DNA from: Rhynchosporium graminicola
Taxonomy: Eukaryota > Ascomycota > Leotiomycetes > Helotiales > Ploettnerulaceae
Length of the DNA stretch: 64,000 nucleotides
Reading direction: 5' to 3'
Assembly: GCA_900074885.1 (NCBI GenBank)
Contig: FJUW01000030.1
Location: forward strand, 1 to 64,000
Shown one piece after another: positions 10,104-21,748 of this stretch. Each line of letters opens with the position of its first letter. Position 1 is the stretch's first letter. Below the pieces are notes generated by a model. That model was given only the letters and a program-made list of their open reading frames with translations. It was not told the DNA's origin and ran no database searches. The position numbers were made by a program, and so were the translations under genes.

Positions 10104-11064
10104 AGGGGTTTCACGGATCTATAACGCTAACTCCTATAGTACCTTTACTAGTTCCTGCTAGTACTCTTTCGGCGGCGTATTATATATATTGCCTGCGATA
10201 TGTTCGCGCTTTCCTTAAGATAAAGTATAATAATACTCCTATTTTAGAACTCTTATGCTCGTTTAATAAGCCTAACTCTAAGCTTTATAAGTATTATTCG
10301 GCGTTGAAGAGCGGTTATAAGTATATAAGTTACTTGAATATAAACGTAGTTATATATACTAACGCGTTATAGTTACTTGACTACGTTAATACAAAGTATA
10401 CTATTTTATCCGGTTTACTTCTTAGTAGTAAAGCTAAGGACGCGGAACTAAATCGGAGTAGTATTATAGCTACTTATAAGGCTATTAATCAGATCTATCG
10501 TCTCGCGAAATCTGCTATTCCTACTACTATATTAGAGATTGCTACTATATAATTAGCAGAGACTTAGGCTTTAAGGCGTTCTATAGAGAAAGTATTTAAG
10601 GAGTTAGAGTTTATTAAGGTAATAAGTTACGATCTTGAACCCTTAGATACTAGTATAATACTAACGCGATATAGGATTTAGATCTTCTAATAGTTAATTC
10701 GGTGAAGTCTAAGTTAATAGTATAAATAATATTAAAGCAGACGAAGGAATTGAATAGTATTATACAGGAATTTGCGAAGAAAGCTATATTTAAAGCTATA
10801 ATATCTAATACTAAGGGAAAGAGGAATTTGCCTTCTAGTTTAGAGATAGCGTCAGATCTAGATACTTCCGGACCTTCTCTAAAGAAGAAAGCTCATAGGA
10901 TTAGCTATTATACTCGGTCTACTGCTAAGGCTGCGTTAGCAGATTTAGGTAAGGAGTTAGATATAGTAATTCCGGTTCTAGATATTCCAGATTTACTAGA
11001 AGCTCCGGAGGACTTAGGGGAGAAAGCTAATAAAGTGGAGGTAGTTAAAGAAGTAGAGTTTTAG
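10104..11064 (+). pseudogene. Antisense reading frame in the 3' region of Gypsy-A1
   Basis: The plus strand, opposite to gag-pol, carries a long coding-like stretch between the 3' LTR and the end of pol. One frame is nearly open from about 10104 to 10690 (segments such as YYSALKSGYKYISYLN and SSKAKDAELNRSSIIATYKA), broken only by TAG/TAA codons of RIP type. The frame then shifts and stays fully open from 10750 to 11064 (104 codons, Lys/Glu/Leu-rich, ending in EVVKEVEF). The shift could be an indel or a lost intron. It ends about 60 bases from the chromodomain end of pol, tail to tail. I do not recognise the family. Gypsy-C has an unrelated antisense frame at the same place. Confidence 0.5.
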
Positions 11065-11129
11065 ATACGGCGTTATTACGGAGTATAATCAGGGGATTAT
11101 TCCTAGTAATAAATTCTGATACTAGTAAC

Positions 11130-14100
11130 TATAACAGCTTATTATCCTCTAAGTAACTATAGTTATCTATTCTGTCTTCCTAGGCCTTAATCTACTAATC
11201 TAGTTTACGCGGAGGTCTAGGTTTACTTAAGTTAGTAGCGTAGAAGTCTCTGAGCTTATGCGGAGTACTTATTAAGTCGGAAGCGTTATACTAAGTTAGG
11301 TCCGGGTCGTAGCTTAGCTAGCTAACTTAATACTTCAGATTACCTCTTAGGAGCTATATAGCGAGTATATCTTATAACTCCTACTCTTCTTAAGTAGCGA
11401 TAACCTCCGGGAGTAGGTTTATTAACTCCTAGCTTAGTAATAAGTCGTCCGGGTCCTTAAAGAGTAATTCGGGGGCGAATATATTATATATAGAAGATCC
11501 CGGGGGTAAATCTAGCTTATAGGAGTATCTGATCTTAGCTAGGACTTAGTATAATCCTGCCTAGAGACTAGATAGCTTCTTACTTAGCTAGTAATTCTTA
11601 AGGTTTCTTATAGAGAGAAATACCTTATCTCTAACTTCCTAGTTAATATTACGCTATTTCGGGTTAGTTACGGCGCTTATCCTATGCTAAGTAGCTAGTA
11701 TATTAGCTTTTATAACCTCGATAGCGGATTTAGTATATTTAGCTAAGGATTTAGTATTAGTATAGTTGAGCTTCTCTTATAGTATCAATCCGGTGGGTTA
11801 CTTCTAGTCTTAGCTATTCCGTGGTAATATACTATATTTAAGGGTATATAGCGCTATACTGATAGAGTCGTAAGGCAGGGTTACTTAGGCGCGGTCTATT
11901 ATCAGTAGTAGTTCGCCCTAGTTACTCTAGTAGTAATTAATAAAAGGTCTAAGGCGTTAGTTAATATACTGATTTATAATCTCTGTTTATCTGTCGGTTT
12001 ACTAGTAGAAGGAGGTAGAGAGCTTAACCTTAATTCTAATTATATAGTAAAACTCTTACTAGAAGGATAAGACTAACTAAGCTCTTCAGTCGGATATAAT
12101 TAACTCAGAGGTATATCCGAAACGATATATCTATTAAATAAATAATATTACTATCCCGCGGGTATCGATATTATAGTAATACAGTATCGATACAGAGTCT
12201 TTCCCTAGGCAGTCGATAAATACTAATATCCTATTAAATCCTTAGTTATCGGGCGGGAAGTCCTTAAAATCTATAGCTAAGTGCTATATAAAGTAGCTAA
12301 GTACCGGTAATAGGTATAGGAATCCTTATTATTTCGTTTACTTCGGATGAGAGTACTAATAAGGGCGGTAATTACAAGTGTACTGTTTTATATCTGATAC
12401 GAGTCCTTTCTAGTAGTAATAGGTAGAAATTATTTCAGCGGTCTTACGAGTATTTAGATAAGCGGAGGAAACTTAATCGTAGACTTCGCTAATTAAACAA
12501 GTATATAGCAGAGTATAGCGTTATACGTATAGATAACTATTATAAAGTAGTAAACTATTATTAATAGTATAGCTATCTCCTAATATATTCTGTTTATCAG
12601 AGAACGATTCTTAGTTAAATTAGTATAGCTTCTCGATTAAATCAAAAGAATTACATATAGGTTCCGGTAGCATATTAGTCCCTAGCGATATTAGGTATAT
12701 ATAACTAATTTAATCGATATAATACTTAGCTAGTTCCGCATTAATCCTAAGGTCTAGGTAGTCTAGAGGTAGTAAAACCCGAGATCTACTATCCCGTTTC
12801 TATTATTCCTATATCCTTAGATCTTATTCCCTACGGCTAAGGATATTAGCTTTAGTATTATTTTTACTAAGCGTATATATAATTTAAAAGTTAAATTCGG
12901 AAAGGAATTCTATCTATCTAGCTTACTTACTAGTCAGGACCTTAGTAGTTATAAAGTATTCTAAGGATCGATAGTCCGTATATACGCTAGTATAGCGTTA
13001 TAGAGATATAAGTTCCGGTCTCTATTTCCGGAAAGACTTAATAATAGCGTATAGCTCCTTATCGTAAATCTTCTAGTTTAGTTTATATCTATTAAGAATA
13101 TGAAAGTAGAATCTAATTAGATATTACTAGTTATCTTTATATAATTAGGAGATAACTCTAGCTATTATACCGTCGGAAGTATTAGTTTCTAGTTTAGTCT
13201 ATAATTCAGGGTCGAAATAGTATAGTTTCTGCACCGATAGCAGCTATTAATACAAATCGTCGAAGGACTTCTTATAATCGTTAGTGAAATTCTATAGTAC
13301 TATAGGCCGAGTAAGTACTAAGAGAGGTTTAGCGATAAGGCAGAAATTCCGAATAAATTAATAGTAGAACCTATAGAATCCTAGGAAGGATTTCATAGCT
13401 ATTACCGTTTCGGGGTACTTCTAGTCCACTAATAGTACTACCTTCTCAGGATCTGGCTCGATTCCGTTAATAATAATAATATATCCGAGGTATTTAGTCT
13501 AAGTAACGTAGAATTCGCTTTTCTTAATATTTACCTAAAGTCCGGTATCTATTAAGCGTCGTAGTACTAATTTAATATATTCCTTATGTTCCTAGAGCGT
13601 TTCCGAGTATATAAGGATATTATCTAAGTAAGCTATATAGAAATTATCCAGGTAATCTAGTAGTATATTATTTATATATCGCTAGTACGTACTAAGTCTA
13701 TTATAGAGCCCGAAAGGTAGTACTTTATATTTATAGGATCCGAAGCAGGTTCGGAAGGTAATATACTCCTCGGATTCGGGGTCTATACAGATACGGTTAA
13801 ATACTACCCGGATATCCAGTTTAGTAAAGATTACTACTTTAGATACACGAGTTAAGAGCTTATCGATCCTAGGTATTAGGTAGGAATCCTTTCGAGTAAT
13901 TGTATTAAGCTTATGATAATCGATATAGAAGCGTAATCCTCTATCGGCCTTCTTAACGAATAGTATAGGTAATATAAAGGGACTTTAGCTAGATTCGATA
14001 AAACCCTTATCTAGGTTTTCTATAAAGTACTCTTTAGTTACTTATAGTTCGTCTATAGATTACTAATATAAAAGCGAATATATATTAAGTAATAGTTCTT

Positions 14101-16620
14101 CTAGAATAATTTTATAATTATATAAGTAATATAGCGGAAGAATATTAGAATCCCGCTTAGAAAAGGCTTCCTTAAGAGTATAGTACTATTCCGGTAGCTT
14201 TTCGGCTACGAGTTGTTCAGTATCGGGATCCTTAGGAGAGTCGCTATTTAGATAGTCTTATAAGAGGTAGTCTATCTCGTAGATACTAGTAAAGAATAAT
14301 TCGGAACCTTTATATTTTATATTAAAGTAAAAAGCTATAGTACTAATTTAGTAAATCGGAACCGGTTTCCAGATCCTCGGAGGTTAAGAGGAGCACTTAT
14401 AGTAGAGTTTCGGCGTAAGTACCTTTCTCGATGAAGTCGGAGCAGAAAAAGGTTCGGATTCCTTAGCGATAAGCGGAAATAAGTTAAAAGGTAAGGATAA
14501 TACGTTAATATACTATATTACTACCGTTTAGTATAATCGGCGTTAATCTAGCTAGTTTATAGCTAAGTCCCGCGCGTTAGCGTTAATTTAGTAAGATTAA
14601 TTAATATTAAGTTTATAAGGCAGTAGAGTTATAATTATCTCCTTATCGTATCGAAGGGTAGCTAGATAGCGTTCCGACTATAGTAGCTTATAGTAGAGCG
14701 TATCTAGCTTAACCTGAAATTATCGTATCTATTTAATACTAATAATTATATCTTACTATCCCAAATCGAGAAGAATAAAAGGGTAGTTATAAATACGCCT
14801 ACTATTAATAGAAAAGTATAAATATATGAAATAGGTAATATAAGTTCTAATAGACTATTAGAAACTACGCATTAGAATAGAATAAGATAGTAGCTCGATT
14901 TTAATACCGAGGGCCCCCGATAGTCATCCGGTAAGAGTGCGATTAATAAACAGATAACTGTTCGCTCTAGTATCGATCAGGCTATTTATAGAGACTCCTA
15001 GCTTATTTATACTAACTATAGTCGGGTATATGAATTACTTACTTCTTATTAAGGAGTTAAGGTCCAGATTAGAGAGATTATACCTGCGTAGACCTAGGAA
15101 GGAGTTTTTACTTAAGCCTTGTCGTTTCCCTCTAGTATTAGTCTAGATTCGGAGGGTATATCTTCTATTACTTCCTTAGTTACTTAATCCTCTTCCGGAA
15201 ATTCGTCGATTAATTAAACCTTAGGCAGGTTAGGGCAGTCTAGCTTAATATAACTGAGCTATCTATAACTATAATACCTAGGGGGTTCTCCGGTCGAGGT
15301 AGCAGGGCGTTTTAGCGCGGAGGGAGTACTAGACTATACCGGGGTAGAGGTACGTACGTATAGTGCGGGAGTGGTTTATCGAGGAGCTAAGCTTAAGGAC
15401 CGGTAAGAGGTAGAACTAGTAGTAGTCGTAGTAGTAATAGTAAGCTTGCGGTGCTATACCTAAGCAGTAGCTTTCTCGGGATAAGTATATTCTGAGTTAT
15501 AGCGATATTTAGTATTAAAAGAAAGTAAGGATCTAACTATAGAAGCGTAGTTCTTATTCTATATTAGTTTAATAATAAGAGTTAAAGCGCATAAGGATAG
15601 TATAATCTTATCCTATATATAGAAGAACTACTCTTTCTTTTTAACTTTACCTTAGATAATAGCGCTTTAAAATCGACTATAAAACTCAGCGAAGGTCTCG
15701 CGTATATAGCCGAGTTATTATATTTCCAGGCGATAGAAAGCGTTATAATAGTTATCTTCCTCTAAACTAGTAAGAAAGTTCTCCTCTAATAAGGAGATTA
15801 TTTTATCGCTAGTTTTAAACTTATTAGTAAGGTACTAAAGCGTAAGATACTCCTTAGCTAATCTAGTAGCTAGCCCCTATACGAGAACGCGCCGAGAGAA
15901 GTCCGTAGGGTAATAGTCGGCGTTTATAGCTAGCCGGTCTCGTATCGATACTCTCTATTAAAGGAAGGTAAGGTCCGATCTATTATCTAGGGGTAAGATC
16001 TTCTTAGTAAGATAAGACTTCCTAGGGCGTGACTCTACTGATTCGGCGCTAGGAGAGGGAGATAGTTTATTAGGAATAGTATCCTCTCTCTCGGTGCTAC
16101 ATATCGGAATAGAGTTTATTAGGTTATTAAACTCCGCTATACGCGGAGATTATAGTATTAGTTCTAGTAGGAGAGTCGAAGACAGGCGAGGGACCCTTAT
16201 AAGGAACTTATCTTATATAGAGATCAGTCTATCTATAGTATCTTCTAGAGAGTTATTCTTTTCCTCTTAGTCTACTAATTGTTATAAGAGGGAATAGATC
16301 AGGTTCGAGTTACCTGCGGTAGTAAGAGTACTTAGCGATTATACTCCTAGTAAATTTCGCTTTTATTTTCCTTTCTCTCTTAGTTAGTACTTCCTTAATA
16401 AGGTATTAACGTTCTCTAGGGTAGGAGACGTTTAAGGCAAGGAAGGGTATAACGGATTAAGTTCGGAGGTAGAGCGGGGGGGATCGCGTTAGGTTCCCCT
16501 AGAACTAGAGAGGTCTCTAGTTTATTAGTTAAGAGCTATAATAGTAGCTTAAAAAGGGGTATATTAGGGCTATTTCGGCGGCGATACGTAGAGGTTAAAG
16601 TTCCGGGGTATTTATTATAC
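11130..16620 (-). pseudogene. Gypsy-A1 gag-pol, RIP-degraded
   Basis: Read on the minus strand. Gag lies near 16600-15250 and ends with a CCHC knuckle near 15265-15235 (cysteines partly changed to Tyr). Reverse transcriptase spans about 14050-13450, with GFIESSQSPF, FVKKADRGLRFYIDY, then VLPFGL and the catalytic YLDNILIYS at 13630-13601 (second Asp changed to Asn). RNase H and an integrase zinc region follow (about 13300-12350), then the integrase core. The end is a chromodomain with the tail SAPHKLRDFYATN-like, PPRKLD near 11250, ending by about 11130. Almost all defects are TAA/TAG in place of Gln or Trp. The encoded polyprotein copied element RNA into DNA and inserted it, with the chromodomain probably guiding insertion to heterochromatin. 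Confidence 0.85.
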
Positions 16621-16740
16621 TTTCTTCAAAATCTATCTATAATTCCTTTATACTAAGGGAGTTATTAAAGGAGCGTTAGCGAAAACCTCCTCTATTATAC
16701 TATTTACGATAAGCTAAATTAAACCCTGATTTATAGTTAT

Positions 16741-16763
16741 CCGAGAGATCTCTAGTATCTCGG
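16741..16763 (-). other. Conserved leader hairpin of the Gypsy-A family
   Basis: CCGAGA and TCTCGG flank a short centre, forming a 6-bp stem 86 bases inside the 5' LTR. The same hairpin lies at 62653-62675 in Gypsy-A2 and 21202-21224 in A-mini. Conservation in the element that lost its coding region suggests an RNA role such as packaging or dimerisation, by analogy with retroviral leaders; this is inference. Confidence 0.5.
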
Positions 16764-16849
16764 CTATATGTGAGTAGTTATCGAATAACTAACTTAGTAG
16801 TAAGATATTATAGTAAGCTATCTCCGGCTATCTTAATCTTTTTATTTAA

Positions 16850-17117
16850 TATAATAATATAAGACTTAAGGCGGTATATAAGTAAGAATAAACAAGTAGA
16901 GAGGCTAAGAGCGATCTTATATAGTCTACTACGAAGGAAATAAAAAGATAAGGAAGGAAAAAGAAGAGAGATAGAGTATAAAGTACCTTATATATATATA
17001 CCGGTACTAGTCCGATACTATACCGGGTCGGATACTAGTTCTGCCGGGATACCTGTGAACTCGGGCCCTATTATCTATCCTTCTTCTCATATGACATTCA
17101 GGTGAGCTGTCGTCACA
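16850..17117 (-). repeat. Gypsy-A1 5' LTR
   Basis: 268-bp LTR. On the minus strand it starts TGTGACGACAGCTCACC, keeping the TG end at this side (GCTGTCGTCACA on plus). It holds the 5' promoter of the element by position. Confidence 0.95.
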
Positions 17118-17496
17118 CTTAGTTTAGTTCGGAAGGCAGGCGATCACTTATTCCGAAACGCTACTATACGATAAGTAGTTTTTATCGAAGCTACTCCAGC
17201 TCCTTTCTCGCTGGCTGCAGTTAACGCTCGACTAGTCACGATAAGCCCTTCTGCTCTATAGGGTAGAACAGCTACTATTCTAAAGAGAAAGAGAGCTAGC
17301 TAGATTATAGCTTACGAGTTGCAGAACTTAGCGCCCTTAGTATCCTTAATACTTATTCCTCTTATAATAGCTCTTTCTTAAATAGCTAAAGTAGGAGGCT
17401 TAAGTCTCCCTTTATCTACTTAGAGTATAAATACTAAGCTAAGTCGCTTTAGTAAAGTATATATAAACTATAACTTTCTATATCTCTCTTAGTAGA
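17118..17496 (+). pseudogene. LINE fragment 2 of 3
   Basis: Continuation of the LINE after Gypsy-A1, starting with the duplicated CTTAG. The ORF1 tail (frame ...AELSL|V-x-FGRQA) crosses the junction in frame once the insertion and one target copy are removed. It ends at the GTAGA target of Copia-B. The remainder has no recognised domain; it probably leads into the endonuclease part. Confidence 0.55.
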
Positions 17497-17689
17497 TGTT
17501 GGTCCATAGTCACGTGTTAGTCGAGTATCTGCACCGGGGTTTAGCCGGCCAGATATATCTCCCTCTCGGAGTCTCGACTACCTAGGAAAGATAGCTACGA
17601 TATAACAGATAATACTACTACTATTATTACTGTACTTTAGCTCACGTAGACTACTTGATTGTACGTATTACGATAGAGTGATACTAACA
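17497..17689 (+). repeat. Copia-B 5' LTR
   Basis: 193 bp, TGTTGGTCC...ATACTAACA, matching 41841-42033. Differences are mostly C-to-T and G-to-A. It is followed by a 254-bp leader (17690-17943) before the Gypsy-C insertion; I see no gene there. Confidence 0.95.
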
Positions 17690-17943
17690 TTAATTAATAG
17701 ACATATAGATTATTTCACTCTTTGAAAGTAGTTAAATTCTAAGAATTTCGACTACTGAAAAGAGCGCGCTGGTAATCTTCTCGAAGAGTAGAGATATCTA
17801 CTACGGTAATAGCTCAAGTACTAGAGAAGATACGGTCTCCTCTTTGCTATTTGACTTGAATTACTAAGATAATTTGCCTGGATTCTACCTGCGACACGGC
17901 TAAAGGATTCGAATTCTAATATATTATACTATTATTACCTTCT

Positions 17944-18315
17944 TATTATAACCCTTGGCTGCAACAGGTGATATAGCCCTGAGGCTCGGCAGGCAGACTA
18001 ACCTATGTAGCTAGCTCTGTACTGCACAGAGAAGCTATAGGTCACGTGACGAAGGTCATATACTGAATCAGCTTACAGTTCCTGAACTAGATAATAATTC
18101 AGATGATTCAGATAATTCAATAGAACGAAAGTTCTATATATACTAGCACATCTGCCTACTAGATAGAAGCTTTATACTTAACTTAAATATAGTATCTTAC
18201 TTATACTTAATAACTTATAAAGATTACTAGACTTAATCTAGTAATAGCGTCCCTGCTTACTTAACTAACCTCTTTCGCACTCTAGGACAAATACTACGCC
18301 CTACTGTACGTTATA
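17944..18315 (+). repeat. Gypsy-C 5' LTR
   Basis: 372-bp LTR with ends TATTATAACCC and CGTTATA (the latter CGTTACA in the right copy). It matches 25851-26222 throughout. Confidence 0.95.
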
Positions 18316-18419
18316 CTTTAAGCACTATATTAATAGGTACTAGCGTATACATCGGATCAAGTAAGATATATCTATCTTAGGAAGCTCCCGGGGAGCACCT
18401 ACTTTATTATTAATATCTA

Positions 18420-20142
18420 AAAGGATCGATATACCTACTACTCTAGTTAGAGAGATCGATAAGAACATTCGATATAAAAATATTAAAGACTTTATAGGAG
18501 AATATAATAAGCTTTAAGGATTTATATTCTAACTCCGACTCTATATTAAATTCAATAGCGACCGCTTCTAGTCTAATACTGAGATAATCCTTTAGGTAGT
18601 TACCCTGCTCGAAGGTAAAGCCTTGAATTAGATTAAAAGGTTTCTCGAGGACTACCTTATCTATAGTAATAAAGAAGGAGTTATTAATACTAATAAAGCC
18701 GAGTAAACTACTATTAATATATTTACTATATAGAACAGATTCCTCAAAGAATTAAAAGCTAATTTTAGAGTTATAAACGAACAGAAGGAGGCAGAAAGAG
18801 CTATCGAAGCTCTATGATAAAAGAGGTCAGTAACTACTTATACTAGGGACTTTCAGCGCTACTCTACCTGTACCGAATAAGGTGATAAAACACTTATATA
18901 CGCATACCGAAAAGGTCTTAAGGACTTCGTTAAGGATAAGCTCATACGCTATAGAGCTAGGGTTACTACCCTCAGCTAACTTATTAAGGCTACGTGTAAA
19001 ATCGATAATAACTAGTATAAATATAGTATAGAAAAGAAAGGAAAGTTCGACCCTAACTATAAGCGAATAAGCGAAGGAGGATTCAGGAGTAAGATTAACT
19101 ACTCTAGTTATAATAAATAAGATTATAAAGACCCTATAGAACTCGACGCTACGCATAGAAAAGAATTATCGTTATAGTAGCGAATAAAATATATATAAGA
19201 TCGCACTTATTTTAATTATAGAAAACTAGGATACCTCGCAAAGAACTATAAGAGTAGTTAAAGCGAAGGAAAAAGATCCTAGGGTTATCTATTATAATAA
19301 GAACTTAACGCTACTATCTAAGGGAGAGGGGGTTATAACGAACTAATAATATTATATACTAGCTATATCTAAGAGGGACTAGAATTAGATAATAACTATA
19401 TTAATATTAACTTAGATAATAAGAAGGAACTCCGCGAGGCTATAAATCGACTCGACGTCGAGAACTCAGGACCCGGTTCTAATATACTCTCCGAATATAG
19501 CTCTAATAGATCAGAAATCACTTTTAAAGAAAACATACGACTTCTTATCGCTATAGGTAAGAAGAGTATTAGGAAAGCTCACGCCGAAGTAGAGGAAATC
19601 TTCGAAAATAGTATAATAGAAGTTATCGAGAAATCGCTACCCTATAATAATATAGGGTTAGAAGCTATCTAATATTAGAAGGACTTAGCGGAGGTATACT
19701 TAGACTTATTAATACGAATTCATTATATACTCTAAGGATATAAGGATATACTAAGCGAAACCGAACAAGGGGTTCGACGCAGTTAGTAATACTAAGATAC
19801 TATCAGAGAAAATATGAATTATATACTAACTATACAAATAAGACTAGCGGTTTACAGAGGATTACGAGACTAGGCAAAAGACGAACTCCGGAAGGTCGAA
19901 AAGAAGGATAATATATTATAGATTAATTACCTGCGATACGCCGCACTTATATAATCGTCTTACTGAACTAACTTATATAACGTCTATTATAATAGAAAGG
20001 AGAACACTAACTTTTAGCCCTAGAAACAGATACTAGTATTCTGGCCTATAGAAGATAACGACGATATCTACTATATAGCCCTAGAAGTACTAGAGATATT
20101 AAAAAACTAGGAGGTCTCGGCGATAAAAGGCTATTAATAAGT
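18420..20142 (+). pseudogene. Gypsy-C gag and linker, RIP-degraded
   Basis: Gag-like sequence (for example KFNSDRF-type near 18540 and LREYTRDFQR-type segments) ends in a zinc knuckle near 19204-19255 read as TYFNYRKLGYLAKNYK, which is C-x2-C-x4-H-x4-C with Cys and His changed to Tyr. Acidic linker sequence continues to the A-mini insertion at 20143. Gag would form the particle that packages element RNA. Stops are of TAG/TAA type in Gln/Trp positions. Confidence 0.75.
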
Positions 20143-20344
20143 TGTAACGACACAAGACTCAAGGCGGTATACAAGCAAGAATAAACAAGTAGGGAGGCTA
20201 AGAGCGATCTTATATAGTCTAGTACAAAGGAAACAGAAAGATACAGAGCTCTGAAGGAGTCTGCACCTTCTATATATACAAGGAGGGTATGCCTAAGGCA
20301 CCGATACTGGCCCGTATCTGCCACGTATACTATGCGCCGTCATA
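20143..20344 (-). repeat. A-mini 3' LTR
   Basis: 202 bp, TGTAACGACACAAG...GCCGTCATA. It is less RIP-mutated than Gypsy-A1 LTRs; the TG end is intact. Confidence 0.93.
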
Positions 20345-20687
20345 TTACCCCCTTCCAAGATAAAGGCTCGCCCTCGAGCCTTAAAGAATCAACAAAGGAA
20401 ACAAAGTAGGTATAAAACGTAGTCAAATATAATAACCTCTAATTATTCTATTAAACCGAAACCGTAGATACTAATTCAGTACCGAGATTATCTCTTCTAT
20501 AGAGGGAAACGTAATCTCTAGTAATTATAATGCCGAGTTTTACTAAATAAGCGAGGCTAAGCGAGTAATTGAAACACTTAAAGGTTACAAAAGAAACGAA
20601 AGTCTAAATCGAATTCTAAAGAAGCTAAAAGATTAAGGAGAGTCAGATATCTTCGTTAAGTAGATATAGAAAGTATTAAATCAAAGG

Positions 20688-21051
20688 TTCTAGTAGAGGG
20701 AGGTCGATTCTGCCGAGGGGGATAAATTATACCGGGGTACAGGAGTTATAAGTCGGATTCCGGCAATTTCCGCTAGGGTAATAAGCTACTTCGTCCTAGC
20801 CTAAAAGCAAGGTTTTTCGCTATTAGAGCTACTTTCGGAAGGTTAAAGTCGGGTAAGGGGATAAAGGTTCTTTTCTAGTAGAAGGAGGTCGATTCTGCTG
20901 AGAGGGATAAATTATACCGGGGTATAAGGGTTATAAGTCGGATTCTGGTAATTTCCGCTAGGGTAATAAGCTACTTTATCCTAGCTTAAAAGTAAGGTTT
21001 TTCGCTATTAGAGCTACTTTCGGAAGGTTGAAGTTAAGTGAGGGGATAATA
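20688..21051. repeat. Tandem ~185-bp duplication inside A-mini
   Basis: TTCTAGTAGA starts at 20688 and again at 20873, and the following ~180 bases match, including GATAAATTATACCGGGGTA and GTAATAAGCTACTT. The copies differ mainly by C/T and A/G. Confidence 0.9.
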
Positions 21052-21201
21052 AATATTAGGGCCTATAGGGAAGTTTCCACCTAAAATTCGTCTGCTGTTT
21101 TATTTCGTACGCACGAAGGAACGAGTTTCGAAGTATCCGAGAGTGACTTCGCAGTAATACTAGTGCTTCTGAGGCTGAATTACGTTCAAATTCCCAGCTA
21201 T

Positions 21202-21224
21202 CCGAGAGATCTCTAGAATCTCGG
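21202..21224 (-). other. Leader hairpin in A-mini
   Basis: CCGAGA...TCTCGG, the same 23-base block as in Gypsy-A1 and Gypsy-A2, about 200 bases from the partial LTR. It is kept although no coding region remains. Confidence 0.5.
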
Positions 21225-21424
21225 CTCTTTTGAAAACCTAACTATCGAATTCGTAATTGATAGTACTAACTGTTTCCGTATGATTCCGAAGTATAAAAAT
21301 CCAAGGTAAGTAAAGATAACTCAGTGAAGAGCTCTCTAATAGTCGAAGTCGTACGTCCGAATCGAGTTTTCTAAGTGAGATATTATTTAATACTATCCCT
21401 AGCGGTCTTGATCTTTCTGTTTAA

Positions 21425-21743
21425 TATAACGATATAAGACTTAAGGCGGTATATAAGTAAGAATAAACAAGTAGGGAGGCTAAGAGCGATCTTATATAGT
21501 CTAGTACGAAGGAAACAGAAAGATGCAGAGCTCTGAAGGAGTGTAACGACACAAGACTCAAGGCGGTATACAAGTAAGAATAAACAAGTAGGGAGGCTAA
21601 GAGCGATCTTATATAGTCTAGTACGAAGGAAACAGAAAGATGCAGAGCTCTGAAGGAGTCTGCACCTTCTATATATATAAGGAGAGTATGCCTAAGGCAC
21701 CGATACTGGCCCGTATCTGCCACGTATACCATGCGCCGTCACA
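21425..21743 (-). repeat. A-mini 5' LTR with a partial LTR copy in tandem
   Basis: The complete LTR is 21542-21743. Directly left of it, 21425-21541 repeats the first ~117 bases of the LTR in the same direction, ending at GCTCTGAAGGAG where the full copy begins TGTAACG. The partial copy carries more TA changes than the full one. Confidence 0.9.
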
Positions 21744-21748
21744 TAAGT

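Larger units (their letters stand above)
9341..17117 (-). mobile_element. Gypsy-A1, Ty3/gypsy chromovirus-type LTR element
   Basis: A 7777-bp element with two 268-bp LTRs (9341-9608, 16850-17117) and a perfect 5-bp target duplication CTTAG (9336-9340, 17118-17122). Coding is on the minus strand, so the right LTR is the 5' LTR. A polypurine tract (nine G on the minus strand, 9612-9620) abuts the left LTR. From right to left: leader with a hairpin, gag, protease, reverse transcriptase, RNase H, integrase, chromodomain, then an opposite-strand frame before the 3' LTR. The body is RIP-mutated. It interrupts the LINE ORF1. A truncated relative (Gypsy-A2) lies at 60378-63029. Confidence 0.95.
20143..21743 (-). 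mobile_element. A-mini, non-autonomous LTR element related to Gypsy-A
   Basis: 1601 bp with 202-bp LTRs (20143-20344, 21542-21743) and a perfect duplication TAAGT (20138-20142, 21744-21748), inserted in Gypsy-C. A polypurine tract (minus-strand GGAAGGGGGT, 20347-20356) abuts the left LTR, so the 5' end is on the right. About the first 115 bases of the plus-strand LTR match the Gypsy-A LTR, then the two diverge. The leader shares the Gypsy-A hairpin. The ~1.2-kb interior shows no gag or pol and contains a ~185-bp duplication. An extra partial LTR (21425-21541) abuts the right LTR. It resembles TRIM/LARD-type elements moved by proteins of a related full element, here presumably Gypsy-A. Confidence 0.9.

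Noticed and set aside
18827..19156. 109-codon minus-strand frame
   Set aside because: Shadow of Gypsy-C gag; gag and the zinc knuckle are on the plus strand.
20046..21732. Two minus-strand frames across A-mini LTRs, one with an internal repeat
   Set aside because: They translate LTR sequence; the internal repeat is the partial LTR duplication, not a repeat protein.
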